Assembly (NCBI RefSeq): GCF_031191205.1
Contig: NZ_CP133470.1
Coordinates: 1,061,501 to 1,125,500 of the forward strand
Direction of reading: 5' to 3'
Length of the DNA: 64,000 nucleotides
Source of the DNA: Haemophilus parainfluenzae ATCC 33392
Lineage (GTDB): Bacteria; Pseudomonadota; Gammaproteobacteria; Enterobacterales; Pasteurellaceae
Part shown: one piece after another, positions 8,940 to 18,781 of the stretch
Layout of the letters: every line of letters begins with the position of its first letter
Numbering within the stretch: the first letter of the stretch is position 1
Program-made: the position numbers and the translations under genes
The notes under the pieces: generated by a model
The model's database searches: none
What the model was told of the DNA's origin: nothing
The model's input: only the letters and a program-made list of their open reading frames with translations

Positions 8940-10121
8940 TTATTCTACAAAGTAATGCGGAATGAAGTGGCTATCATTGCCGGTAACTGGGGTAAAATCT
9001 TCTCTTAAGCCAATGCCACAAGCCACATCACCCACTACCCAAGAACCAATCATAGGATACATACCATCAAAATTTGGCAGTTCAAATTTTTGTTGATAGA
9101 TGTAGCCAGCTTGATCGTAAAAGGCAGAATGCTCACTGCCTTTGGCAGCAAATTCTAGACCATTACGTTTTTCATAGTAAGAAACATTGGCGCCCTCACG
9201 ACCTAACGTCGGTTTTTTTACCCATATTGATTGACGATCGGTAATATCATGTTTACTAAAGTAAGCGGGTAGTAATAAAGGGTGGTTTGGATGTTTTTGC
9301 CACAATTTCGCCAATAGCACTTTATTGCTTAATAGTAATTTCCACGCCGGTTCAATAAAGGTGGTGGATGAATTAAGCATGTGTGGTGCATATTCTGTCG
9401 TGGTCATCCATTCAAGCGGATAGAGCTTAAATAAACAATCAATAGGTTGATTATTCAGATCGAGGAATTGCTGACTGTCTTTATCGTAGCCTACATCTTC
9501 AATGGCAAGCTGATGAATATGCCAACCCGCGTTGTAAGCCACATCTGCTAGGTAATCAATATTGCCCCAATCTTCGCGACCCGCTTCTTGCATAGCACTA
9601 AAATGGAAATCGTTTAGCCCAGTTTGTTGTTGAATAAACTGAAAGCGATTCAGTAATTCTTCGTGAATCCAATTAAATTGGTCACGATGCGCTAAGCCTT
9701 CAATTTGCTCTAACCATTGCCATTGCACCACAGCAGCTTCAAGCAAGGAAGTAGGGGTGTCGGCATTGTATTCAAACATTTTGAGGTTTTCGCCGTCATA
9801 ACCAAAATCAAAACGGCCATATAAGTGCGGTACGTTTTTAGCCCATGTTTGTTCAATCAGATTTTTCTGTAAATCGGTGAAGCGATAATGGGCATAATCA
9901 CCTTGTTTCACTTCATCGGCAACAAAGTCCATACACATCGCGTGCAATTCGTTGGTGGCGTCTTCAATATGATCGATTTCCGCTAGGGTAAATTCATACG
10001 CTACATTATCCGACCAATAATGGGAACCATCAGAGGAGGGCAGATTATAGTAATCAAAGCCCACATCTAATAATTGTTGCACCATATTAGGGCGAGTAGG
10101 AAAGCCTGTGATTCGTTTCAT
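8940..10121 (-). CDS. ygiC: Glutathionylspermidine synthase-like ATP-grasp protein, YgiC type
   Basis: This 393-residue protein resembles the synthetase half of glutathionylspermidine synthase and the E. coli paralogues YgiC and YjfC. It lacks the N-terminal amidase domain of the full Gsp enzyme. Recognisable segments are the N-terminal FDYYNLPSSDGSHYWSD, the FEYNADTPTSLLEA substrate-site region and the ATP-grasp segment KPTLGREGANVSYY. It is the last gene of a five-gene minus-strand operon and begins 2 bases after ygiB, the pairing also found in E. coli. Purified YgiC homologues reportedly lack glutathionylspermidine synthesis, so the reaction is undetermined. Confidence 0.85.
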   Translation of the reverse strand: MKRITGFPTRPNMVQQLLDVGFDYYNLPSSDGSHYWSDNVAYEFTLAEIDHIEDATNELHAMCMDFVADEVKQGDYAHYRFTDLQKNLIEQTWAKNVPHLYGRFDFGYDGENLKMFEYNADTPTSLLEAAVVQWQWLEQIEGLAHRDQFNWIHEELLNRFQFIQQQTGLNDFHFSAMQEAGREDWGNIDYLADVAYNAGWHIHQLAIEDVGYDKDSQQFLDLNNQPIDCLFKLYPLEWMTTTEYAPHMLNSSTTFIEPAWKLLLSNKVLLAKLWQKHPNHPLLLPAYFSKHDITDRQSIWVKKPTLGREGANVSYYEKRNGLEFAAKGSEHSAFYDQAGYIYQQKFELPNFDGMYPMIGSWVVGDVACGIGLREDFTPVTGNDSHFIPHYFVE

Positions 10122-10123
10122 AT

Positions 10124-10753
10124 TTAACCGCCTGAGCTACGGTTACTGCTTGAATTTGAGCTTTTAAAGCCGCCACGTGAAACTGGTTTGCTGTAAGTGC
10201 TACCTGCATTGCCTTTCACTAATACAGGCTTACCGACAGAACGATTAGTTTGCGGTTGGATAACTTGACCCGTTGGTGTTGAAACGGCACGGTTGCTTGG
10301 ATTGTAGCTTGGACCTAAAAATGAGCCCATCGTACGCGCGATCATATAACCCATTGCGGCACCAGCAATCGCACTGCCCATACTGCCGTGTCCTTCTCCT
10401 GTTGCAGAACTCGTGTGGCTTGCTCCTTCTGAACCGTTTGAATTGCTAGAGTGAGTTGCACCATCAGGATTTAAGGTTTGTTTAACGGTCTGATTGTCTT
10501 CTGACCATTCACTATTATTACTTGGACGTGTATTTAAATTGCCCGAGAGAGAGGATCCTGATCCTGCATGTGCAGTTGTACCGCTGTTATTTTCATTAGA
10601 TTGGTCAGCTTCGCATAATTCAATTTTTTGCCAATCGGCTAAACAATCCTCAAGGCTGTTATAAACATCTCGTTGAACTTGCTCTTCTGAGCAACCGCCC
10701 AATAAAGCCACAATGGAAAGGCTGACGAGAACTTGATTTTTCTTTTTCATCAT
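10124..10753 (-). CDS. ygiB: YgiB-type lipoprotein, DUF1190 family
   Basis: A 209-residue predicted lipoprotein. The signal peptide ends in the lipobox LLGGC (Cys at about 21), after which Ser rather than Asp points to outer-membrane sorting. The mature protein starts with a conserved segment (VQRDVYNSLEDCLADWQ), continues with a long Ser/Gly/Asn-rich low-complexity stretch (about 55-125), has a Gly/Ala-rich hydrophobic segment (about 126-148), and ends in a Ser/Gly-rich tail. This matches E. coli YgiB, which is encoded beside YgiC and near tolC. The function is unknown; an envelope role is inferred from the lipid anchor. Confidence 0.82.
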   Translation of the reverse strand: MMKKKNQVLVSLSIVALLGGCSEEQVQRDVYNSLEDCLADWQKIELCEADQSNENNSGTTAHAGSGSSLSGNLNTRPSNNSEWSEDNQTVKQTLNPDGATHSSNSNGSEGASHTSSATGEGHGSMGSAIAGAAMGYMIARTMGSFLGPSYNPSNRAVSTPTGQVIQPQTNRSVGKPVLVKGNAGSTYSKPVSRGGFKSSNSSSNRSSGG

Positions 10754-10757
10754 AGGG

Positions 10758-11465
10758 TTAAAGTGTTAATAATTCAGTTAAATGATTGATTTCTAATGTA
10801 GGCAAAACACTTGCTTCAGTAAATGAATTGAGGTTTTTGCCTGATAAATTAATCCATACAGCTTGGCAGCCGGCTTGAATGGCGCCTTGAACATCCGTAG
10901 TTAAGTTATCACCGATGTGTAAAATTTCACTCGGTTTTACGCCAAAATAATGGGCGGTTTGGTGGAATAAATCTTGATGAGGTTTCGCTCTGCCTTGTTC
11001 ACCACCACGTAAACTCAGCTGAAAGTGTTCAAACCCAATACGTTTTGCAATCACATTACCATTGGTAATCACGCTAAGCGGGTACCGATCTTTCAGTTGA
11101 TTCAGCACTTCAATACTTTCTGCGGGCACATCAATTTTATGTCGCCATTCAATAAATTCTTCCATAGCGAGGGCTAAAGTGCGGTCAATTTCAACCGCAC
11201 TTTTACCATGATGTATCAGCAAGTTGCGTAATGTTTCGATACGCCAGGCAATCACATCTTCAGCAATCAAGGGATCTTTCTTCGCCAGTTGCCATTTATA
11301 TTTTCGCCAATATTCTGAGGTAAGCTCGCTCAGTTGTGCGTGTTCTTGTACACATTGAAGAAAGCGTTCTTCGGCCAAACGAATGACATCATTGTTATCG
11401 TAAAGGGTGTCATCAAGATCAAAACTCATGATCTTGAAAGGCTGAAGACCGCGGTAAAATCGCAT
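10758..11465 (-). CDS. yigB: HAD phosphatase YigB, flavin pathway
   Basis: YigB-type HAD phosphatases remove phosphate from 5-amino-6-(5-phosphoribitylamino)uracil in riboflavin synthesis, and from FMN. The 235-residue protein opens with MRFYRGLQPF and has HAD motif I SFDLDDTLYD (nucleophile Asp16, acid Asp18), motif II VITNGN, the Lys of motif III in GRAKPHQDLF, and motif IV LHIGDNLTTDVQGA. The MRFYR start and overall layout match E. coli YigB closely. It sits between an unknown gene and ygiB in a tight operon (gaps of 8 and 4 bases). Two USS copies form an inverted pair inside the coding region near 11175-11205. Confidence 0.87.
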   Translation of the reverse strand: MRFYRGLQPFKIMSFDLDDTLYDNNDVIRLAEERFLQCVQEHAQLSELTSEYWRKYKWQLAKKDPLIAEDVIAWRIETLRNLLIHHGKSAVEIDRTLALAMEEFIEWRHKIDVPAESIEVLNQLKDRYPLSVITNGNVIAKRIGFEHFQLSLRGGEQGRAKPHQDLFHQTAHYFGVKPSEILHIGDNLTTDVQGAIQAGCQAVWINLSGKNLNSFTEASVLPTLEINHLTELLTL

Positions 11466-11473
11466 AGTTAATC

Positions 11474-11893
11474 CTATTTAATGGTATTCACACCAAGCCA
11501 TGCGGTTGCACATTCATTGGTGATTTCTTCGTGTGTCCACATGCTCATTAAGTCAGGCTGAGGATGTTTGTTAGTGTTATAGCCGATCAAATGAGCAAAA
11601 TCAAATACGGCATGGGGATAGCCGTTAATAAGTAATAAGGCTAAATAGCCACTTTCATCCCAGCAAATTTCTAATTTACGCGCTTCGTGGTGATTGCGTG
11701 TGTTATCAACATTATAAACATGTAAGCAATCGACAACAGGCTGCGCATTTTGACGCATATCTAATGCATAAAAATAGCCGGTTTCGCCATCATCTTCAAA
11801 CATTACCGCCAGATGATCATGCACAGTCGAGTGTGTGCCGACTTGTTTTGGTTGACCGAGAAAGAGTTGATCTTCGAGGGTTAAATGTAACAT
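11474..11893 (-). CDS. Small conserved protein, DUF2251-like
   Basis: A 139-residue soluble acidic protein with no signal peptide or membrane segment. It is rich in aromatic and His residues (for example HLTLEDQLFLG, FEDDGETGYFYALDM, and HAVFDFAHLIGYN), a composition I associate with DUF2251-type proteins of Pasteurellaceae. That family name is from memory and not certain. It lies between a NUDIX hydrolase gene and yigB, 8 bases from each, so it is translated from the same transcript. No catalytic motif is visible. Confidence 0.7.
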   Translation of the reverse strand: MLHLTLEDQLFLGQPKQVGTHSTVHDHLAVMFEDDGETGYFYALDMRQNAQPVVDCLHVYNVDNTRNHHEARKLEICWDESGYLALLLINGYPHAVFDFAHLIGYNTNKHPQPDLMSMWTHEEITNECATAWLGVNTIK

Positions 11894-11901
11894 GGTATTT
11901 C

Positions 11902-12540
11902 CTAATCAAATTGTGTAGTCCAGTGACTACTATGGTGTGCTTGAAAGCAAAGTTCAACCTGTGCGGGCGTATTTTTTTCTTCATTCATTGGCGGCAGTTC
12001 ACTCAACGCAAAATAGGAAGATTGAACTGTTTCACTATTTGGTTGAAATTCACCACTTAATGGTTCGCACATGACGAAGGTTTTGAGTACAGGATGCGCA
12101 AAAGGCGGAAAATTGCGTTTATGTTGTTCGTGAATAGCAATAATGAAAGTCGGTTTAACATTAAGCCCCGCTTCTTCGCGTACTTCTTTAATCGTATTAC
12201 TATGAATGGTTTCTAGCACATCTATCCAGCCGCCAGGCAGTGACCAAAGTCCATCATTTTCTTGTACTAATAAAATTTTATCATCTTTGAAAATAGCTGC
12301 GCGCGAGTCTATTTTAGGGGTTTGATAACCTGTCTCATTGCAGAAAAACGATTTAACGGTTTCTTTGGGTATGGCTGTTTTATAAGCGAGCATTTCAGCA
12401 GACAAATCCCGCAAGCGTTCATAGCGTTCAATATCATAGATATTTTTGCAATAAGTTAGCCCGTTTTGTGCAATGCTTTGGATTTCGATAGCCCAAGATA
12501 ACCAAGGTTCAGTAAGTAGTGAATCAGATTGTGTCTTCAT
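11902..12540 (-). CDS. NUDIX hydrolase with N-terminal helper domain
   Basis: A 212-residue NUDIX pyrophosphohydrolase. The NUDIX box runs from Gly104 to Leu126: GGWIDVLE, seven residues, then KEVREEAGL, with Lys in place of the usual Arg in REUXEE. Residues 1-70 form a helical N-terminal region typical of ADP-ribose pyrophosphatases of the group with a NUDIX_N domain. The likely substrate is a nucleoside diphosphate sugar such as ADP-ribose, which is inference. It is the first gene of a five-gene operon running to ygiC. Confidence 0.85.
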   Translation of the reverse strand: MKTQSDSLLTEPWLSWAIEIQSIAQNGLTYCKNIYDIERYERLRDLSAEMLAYKTAIPKETVKSFFCNETGYQTPKIDSRAAIFKDDKILLVQENDGLWSLPGGWIDVLETIHSNTIKEVREEAGLNVKPTFIIAIHEQHKRNFPPFAHPVLKTFVMCEPLSGEFQPNSETVQSSYFALSELPPMNEEKNTPAQVELCFQAHHSSHWTTQFD

Positions 12541-12551
12541 AAAAACACCTT

Positions 12552-12585
12552 AAAAAAACACCGCACTTTTATGCAAAGTGCGGTG
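12552..12585 (-). terminator. USS-pair terminator after eno
   Basis: CACCGCACTTT and AAAGTGCGGTG form an 11-bp stem with a five-base loop. On the minus strand it is followed by a T7 run, so it terminates eno and insulates the NUDIX operon downstream. Confidence 0.87.
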
Positions 12586-12611
12586 CTATTTTACCTTAAA
12601 TTAAGCAAAAA

Positions 12612-13937
<1,326 letters not shown>

Positions 13938-14018
13938 TTAAAGTTAATTAAAATTAGTTAGGCGAACCTAAAGTGGCAATATAATAAAGCAAATTTAGAA
14001 ATTTGTCTTGGAAAAATG

Positions 14019-14060
14019 ACCGCACTTTGATCTGTATCTTGTTTTTCAATAAAGTGCGGT
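14019..14060. repeat. Inverted USS pair in a divergent promoter region
   Basis: ACCGCACTTT (14019-14028) and AAAGTGCGGT (14051-14060) form a perfect 10-bp inverted repeat with a 22-base spacer. Genes on both sides point away from it, so it is not a terminator of either neighbour. T5 follows only on the minus strand, so it could block transcription entering eno from upstream. Confidence 0.7.
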
Positions 14061-14207
14061 GAGATTTTGTCTCTTTTTATCCAATATCTATTTAATTTTA
14101 GTGGATTTATCCATAAAAGTTCGTTAAAGTGCCAGTAAATTCCATACTATTTCAGTATGAATTATTAAGTGTTAATTAAGACTTTATAGAATAAAAAAGG
14201 AATGATT

Positions 14208-15980
14208 ATGTCTGTTTCAACATTTTTCGAAAAGACTAAAGCGCAGATAAAAAATGCAGTGTCTGCACATCCGATTGAAATTTTTCTAATTAGTGCATTT
14301 GCAATTGGAATTTGGTTTATGGAATTAGGGACTCATAAAGAAAATGATCATTTGGCTTACTGGGTATTTGAGCCAATGCTATTTATCTTTATTTATCTCT
14401 CTCGACCATATTCTTGGTATCGTTTTTCATGGATTGTGCCATTGGTGGCGCTAGCTATCATTGGCATGACCAATGATAGTGCAGAGTTTTATCTATCGAG
14501 TCCAAAATTTGGGGGCGCAAATTTTATTGCGTTACTGGTGTTATTAGGGTTTCCATTTGAAAAAAATAATCAAGGGTTTACCTACCGTAATTTTACCAAT
14601 CTATTCCATCTTGGCTTAGCGACAATGGTATGGTTGTTGGTGTTTGGATTAGTAGCAGCGATTCTATTTACAATTACTACACTCTTTAATGTCGAGTTTT
14701 CTGATAGTTTCTATGAGCATTTTTATACATCTTTAGGCATTTTTACTTTGCCACTCTTTTTCTTAGTATTCCAACAACGCCAAGCTAAATCAGAAATGAC
14801 GTTAAATCGCATTTTTGAGATCTTAGTTAATTTTGTATTAGCACCAGCATTGATGATTTTCACTGTGTTGCTTTATGCTTATGTTGTGCAAATTATTTTT
14901 GAAGGCGTATTACCAAAAGGCATGCTGGCGAATATTACCTTGCCTTACCTGCTTGGTGGTTTAGGCGTATATGCATTACGTTCTATTTGTGCTAAAGCCC
15001 GCTGGGAAACTTTCTTTAAGTTCTATCCGTATCTATCTATTGTGCCAATCGTGTTGTTATGGTTGGCGATTGATCGCCGTATTAGTGCCTATGCTTGGAC
15101 GGAACAACGTATTTATTTAGTGGCTTTGGCTACGGCGATTACGATTGCTTATGCGATTCTGATTGTGCCAAAAGCACGTCAATACCGCCTGATTTCTGGG
15201 GTTGTCATGGTGGCAATTTTCGCTATGACTTGGATTGTTAAACCACAAGAAATTGCTTACCAAAGCCAAACTGCACGTTTTGAACAGTTATTGAAAAAAC
15301 TTAATTTATCAGATGGCTTAGGCAAAATTCGTGATGATATAGATTTTGTCGAACGTTTAGAGAATATGCCGAAGAGCGAGCTTAAAGATTGGGAAGAATT
15401 AGATAATGTAACATTTTATATGGTTCGTCATATAGCGCTAGACTCTTATGTAGAAGATCCTTATAAAGAAAGACACGAGATATTTAAGCAGAGATATGGT
15501 GAAAAATCTGAAGAACTTGTTACATTAAATATTTATGGTGATCATATCAGCATCAATAGCCAAGTAATTAGCGACCGAAAAACAACAATAGAATTTCTAT
15601 GGGAGTCAATTGATGTCACGCCGTATAAAAAATGGATTCGTGTACCAAGACCTGGATTTTATCGTACAGAGGTTCAGACTTATATGAAATCTGATGAAAA
15701 AGCGGATAAGCACGAAGAGAAGCCAGAGGTTTGCTTTGTTGAAGATCATGACAGATATTGTACTAATATGGATGAACATATTCACAAAGTATTCAAGGAA
15801 CATCAATTAGACCCGATGAAAAAAATGTCTAAAGCTGATCTTAAACCGTTTACTCAAGATTTATTAAAAATTGATGGACCAAGTTTCACGGTTTATTTGA
15901 GAGAGCTTGAAATGGAGTTTAGTAAGGAAAAAGGTTATTACTATAGTGAAGTATCTGTACAAGCTATTTTTGATAAGTAA
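14208..15980 (+). CDS. Multi-pass membrane protein, DUF4153 type
   Basis: A 590-residue protein of which the first 345 or so residues are strongly hydrophobic and give about ten membrane helices, followed by a charged, probably soluble domain of about 240 residues. The N-terminal half (with FLISAFAIGIWFMELG and FGLVAAILFTITTLFNVEF) resembles DUF4153 membrane proteins. The function is unknown. The start at 14208 is preferred over an in-frame ATG at 14202 because AAGGA (14197-14201) directly abuts the latter. The C-terminal domain (from about 350, DGLGKIRDDIDFVERLENMP) is Lys/Glu-rich and shows no known motif. It is a single-gene unit. Confidence 0.78.
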   Translation: MSVSTFFEKTKAQIKNAVSAHPIEIFLISAFAIGIWFMELGTHKENDHLAYWVFEPMLFIFIYLSRPYSWYRFSWIVPLVALAIIGMTNDSAEFYLSSPKFGGANFIALLVLLGFPFEKNNQGFTYRNFTNLFHLGLATMVWLLVFGLVAAILFTITTLFNVEFSDSFYEHFYTSLGIFTLPLFFLVFQQRQAKSEMTLNRIFEILVNFVLAPALMIFTVLLYAYVVQIIFEGVLPKGMLANITLPYLLGGLGVYALRSICAKARWETFFKFYPYLSIVPIVLLWLAIDRRISAYAWTEQRIYLVALATAITIAYAILIVPKARQYRLISGVVMVAIFAMTWIVKPQEIAYQSQTARFEQLLKKLNLSDGLGKIRDDIDFVERLENMPKSELKDWEELDNVTFYMVRHIALDSYVEDPYKERHEIFKQRYGEKSEELVTLNIYGDHISINSQVISDRKTTIEFLWESIDVTPYKKWIRVPRPGFYRTEVQTYMKSDEKADKHEEKPEVCFVEDHDRYCTNMDEHIHKVFKEHQLDPMKKMSKADLKPFTQDLLKIDGPSFTVYLRELEMEFSKEKGYYYSEVSVQAIFDK

Positions 15981-15989
15981 CCCTAAATA

Positions 15990-16019
15990 AAAAACGCTGT
16001 GATGTTTCACAGCGTTTTT
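15990..16019 (+). terminator. Bidirectional terminator after the DUF4153-type gene
   Basis: AAAAACGCTGTGA and TCACAGCGTTTTT form a strong stem with T runs on both strands. It separates two converging genes and does not use the USS. Confidence 0.85.
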
Positions 16020-16081
16020 GCAACAATTAGCTAAAAATGATCGTTTTTTATTTCTGCCATGTTGTTTTCTGTCCATAAAAT

Positions 16082-17647
16082 TTAATGGTTGATAGGTAAA
16101 TTTAATATGTCTGCAATTTCTATTATGCGGGTTTCTGCTGATTTTGGGCAAACTAAGCAATAGAAATTGTCGCAACCCGTATCAACATAAAGTAAAGTAT
16201 AATCACTTTCTGTTTCTACTTTATTCTTAATGCGTGCAAACTCATGCTGTGCTTCTTCGAAAGTGATTTCAAAAGTTTGTTCAAGAGCTTCTGAAAGAAA
16301 ATGATTGAGTGAGTCATAATCAATTTTCCAATCATCTTGATAGCAATGAAGATAACTTCTGATAAGCTCTAATTTAGCGTATTCTTCATCGAAATCTTCG
16401 TCCTCATAGATATCACCAAATGCGATCATTTTTTCTCGACATTTTTCTAGGTCTTTATTTAGCCATTTATAGAGGCTTTTAACTTGCTTAATATATTTTG
16501 CTTTGATGTATTTTTTCGTTTCAAGCAACATAAGTAACTCATCAAATAAGGCATCTTGATTGATTTCATTTTCACGTCTGTCAATGCTATCGCAAATCAA
16601 ATCAACGGCTTGTTTTAACAAATCAAACTTGTAATGTTGTTCATCAAGCGGTTTGGCATAATAAATCGCAGCCATTAAATCCAAAATAAAAAGCTTATCA
16701 GTATGTTGTAACGAATATGCAGCATCACGAATAGGTTGCCCAGCAAATAGCTCAATTCTTTGCGGAAATTCAAATTCAGTTTCTTTAATAATATATTCAT
16801 ATTCCTTATGCGGTTTTATGCCGAACCCAATATTTAAAAAAGAATAGCCAGAACCATTAAAAAATTCTTCTCGAGAAGCAGGTACGAATCCCATTGGGTT
16901 ACAGAATTGGCTTTGTAAATCATACATGTCGCCGCCAAAATCTAATTCATTAAATTTTTCTTTTGAGTAATCGTCCCAATTATCAGAATAGTAAAATTGA
17001 TAGGCGTAAATATCTGTTTCAAAGACATTGTTTTTGACAAGTAAATCACCATCAGGTTGATTTTTAAGATAATGCTCAATTTTGGCGAGTTTTTGGTCTA
17101 ATAATGTGAAATCTTCAGGCTTTTCAATCGCGTTTAAAACCGCATCAACTGAAGATAAAAATTTCTCATAATGTGGACTATGTTGATTAAATGGCTTTGC
17201 CTGCATCATATTCTGAAAAAGATTATCCGCTTGATCTGTTTCGGCGAAAACGAAGCTATCCTGATCAGGAAAAACAAAAACTCTAAAAAGTGAGCTATCT
17301 GTTGGGTTTAATTTAAAATCAATAGAAAGAAATAATTGAGCCCAATTTTCCTCTTCAAATTCTCTGCGAGTAATGCAAGGCAGTTTCATTGTTTTTGTTA
17401 GGAGCAATTTGAGAGGTTGGTATAAATCAGATAAACCCGTATTTTCTAGCAATTCAGATTCATCTAAATTGGCTTTACCATAATGCCAATAGGTTGCGAT
17501 TGCCATTGGCGCAACCTTGTGATTTCTGGCAAACAACCACTCAGATGGTTCTTCTTTCGCCTTAAAATATTGAAAGATTTTGTCCAGTTTGGTGGTTAAT
17601 TTTTTATCTAATTTTTCAGCGCGTGGTTTAGATCTAAAAAATATCAT
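16082..17647 (-). CDS. Uncharacterised 521-residue protein, possible DUF6630 domain
   Basis: A soluble, acidic protein rich in Glu, Asp, Phe and Tyr, without signal peptide, membrane segment or recognisable catalytic motif. The C-terminal 100 residues (about 420-521), including YTLLYVDTGCDNFYCLVCP and the end ADILNLPINH, resemble DUF6630 domains; this is from memory and needs a profile search. The middle region has the segment GFVPASREEFFNGSGYSFLN. It lies 36 bases upstream of the start of a secreted protein gene on the same strand, so the two may be co-transcribed downstream-to-upstream from 18.5 kb. It could be an immunity or housekeeping protein; no function can be given. Confidence 0.65.
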   Translation of the reverse strand: MIFFRSKPRAEKLDKKLTTKLDKIFQYFKAKEEPSEWLFARNHKVAPMAIATYWHYGKANLDESELLENTGLSDLYQPLKLLLTKTMKLPCITRREFEEENWAQLFLSIDFKLNPTDSSLFRVFVFPDQDSFVFAETDQADNLFQNMMQAKPFNQHSPHYEKFLSSVDAVLNAIEKPEDFTLLDQKLAKIEHYLKNQPDGDLLVKNNVFETDIYAYQFYYSDNWDDYSKEKFNELDFGGDMYDLQSQFCNPMGFVPASREEFFNGSGYSFLNIGFGIKPHKEYEYIIKETEFEFPQRIELFAGQPIRDAAYSLQHTDKLFILDLMAAIYYAKPLDEQHYKFDLLKQAVDLICDSIDRRENEINQDALFDELLMLLETKKYIKAKYIKQVKSLYKWLNKDLEKCREKMIAFGDIYEDEDFDEEYAKLELIRSYLHCYQDDWKIDYDSLNHFLSEALEQTFEITFEEAQHEFARIKNKVETESDYTLLYVDTGCDNFYCLVCPKSAETRIIEIADILNLPINH

Positions 17648-17683
17648 AAGCAGTCTAGTTAGAATACGTCGTTTAAAAGTGGT

Positions 17684-18523
17684 TTATTGATAATATTCAT
17701 ATTTCTTTGTGGTTTTATCTAACCATATACCTTTTTCATCATACATAATGCTTTCAATCACATTACCGTGTTGATCAAATTTATGACGTGTTGTGAACGT
17801 CTCTTCTAATTTCCCATGTTGATCAAAAATTTGACGTTTTAATTCGTTGTGGTTTTTGTCATAAGTAAAATCTGCTCGTCCCTCATTAAAAGACGTGTTA
17901 TGTACAAAGTCGCCATTTTCGAGATAACGATAAGTTTCGCAATTGCTTTCTTTTCCACTGTCATCAAAATCACAAACCTTGATGAGTTTATCGTCCTTGT
18001 AATGGAATTTTTTCGCATGGCCGTCAATCATCTTTGCATAATAAACGGCTTCAGAGATGAGTTTGCTATCTTTGTCGTAAACTCTTTTGATGTAATCTTC
18101 TTGAAAATTTGGTTTTTTCGGCTTTTTGCCTACATAGGTGATTTCTAAAATGACGCCTGAACCATCGCTGTTTTCTTGATAGTGGTAGAGTTTTCCATGA
18201 GTCTCTTTATCGATAGTGTAACGAATTTCTTCTAATCGATTGTTTTGATCATATCGATAATTCGCCGTCGTTTTATCGGAATATTCAGATTCTTGGGTAA
18301 TATCTTCAGTTTTAATTAAAAAGCCTTGTTCATTATAAAATTGATGAGTATCGTTCGTGACCACTTCTCCTTCTACCGTTTCTGGATTATCTTCCGACTG
18401 TGAAATAACGGACTTCACTTTGCCTTGTAAGTGATTAGCTTGCCAATCAGTTTGAATAGGGAAAAGTGCGAAAGCAGAGGTAGAAAGGCTAGCGAGAAAG
18501 GTTGTCAGTAAAAATTTATGCAT
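17684..18523 (-). CDS. Secreted protein with YD-type repeats
   Basis: A 279-residue exported protein: the signal peptide is about residues 1-19, ending at SAFA. The mature chain contains degenerate tandem units of about 20 residues built round Tyr/Phe-Asp and a basic hydrophobic strand, for example RYDQNNRLEEIRY, VYDKDSKLISEAVYY, FHYKDDKLIKVCD, TYDKNHNELKRQIFD and KFDQHGNVIESIMYD. This pattern is that of YD (Rhs-like) beta repeats, but in a short free-standing periplasmic or surface protein without an Rhs core or toxin tip. The gene precedes the 521-residue unknown on the same strand. Function unknown. Confidence 0.7.
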   Translation of the reverse strand: MHKFLLTTFLASLSTSAFALFPIQTDWQANHLQGKVKSVISQSEDNPETVEGEVVTNDTHQFYNEQGFLIKTEDITQESEYSDKTTANYRYDQNNRLEEIRYTIDKETHGKLYHYQENSDGSGVILEITYVGKKPKKPNFQEDYIKRVYDKDSKLISEAVYYAKMIDGHAKKFHYKDDKLIKVCDFDDSGKESNCETYRYLENGDFVHNTSFNEGRADFTYDKNHNELKRQIFDQHGKLEETFTTRHKFDQHGNVIESIMYDEKGIWLDKTTKKYEYYQ

Positions 18524-18781
18524 GGTTATTCCTTTTATAACAAGCAGTTGAATTGAAGAATGTTTTATAAATATATTTAAAAGTAACCACTTATTTAAGT
18601 TAGATAAATAGTTGACTAAAATGTTATACTAATTCAAATGTTTTTTGAAGTGTAATTAAATAAATTTGCTTTTTTATGGGGTAAGAAAATGATGAAAGTA
18701 TTCCAGAAAGTGGTAATTTTTCTGTCTTGATAAGAAAAGCATAATACACAAATATATTGATTAAGAGAAATATTAGGAAAT

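Noticed and set aside
11175..11205. Inverted USS pair inside yigB read as a terminator
   Set aside because: It lies in the middle of an intact coding region of an operon and has no T run in the direction of transcription; treated as a translated USS pair.
11698..12060. Plus-strand ORF of 120 codons across the DUF2251-like and NUDIX genes
   Set aside because: It lies opposite two well-supported minus-strand genes, has no ribosome-binding site and its product has no recognisable motif.
18601..18640. Promoter TTGACT ... TATACT before the one-helix protein gene
   Set aside because: The two boxes are only 7 bases apart, too close for a sigma-70 promoter, and no better pairing was found.
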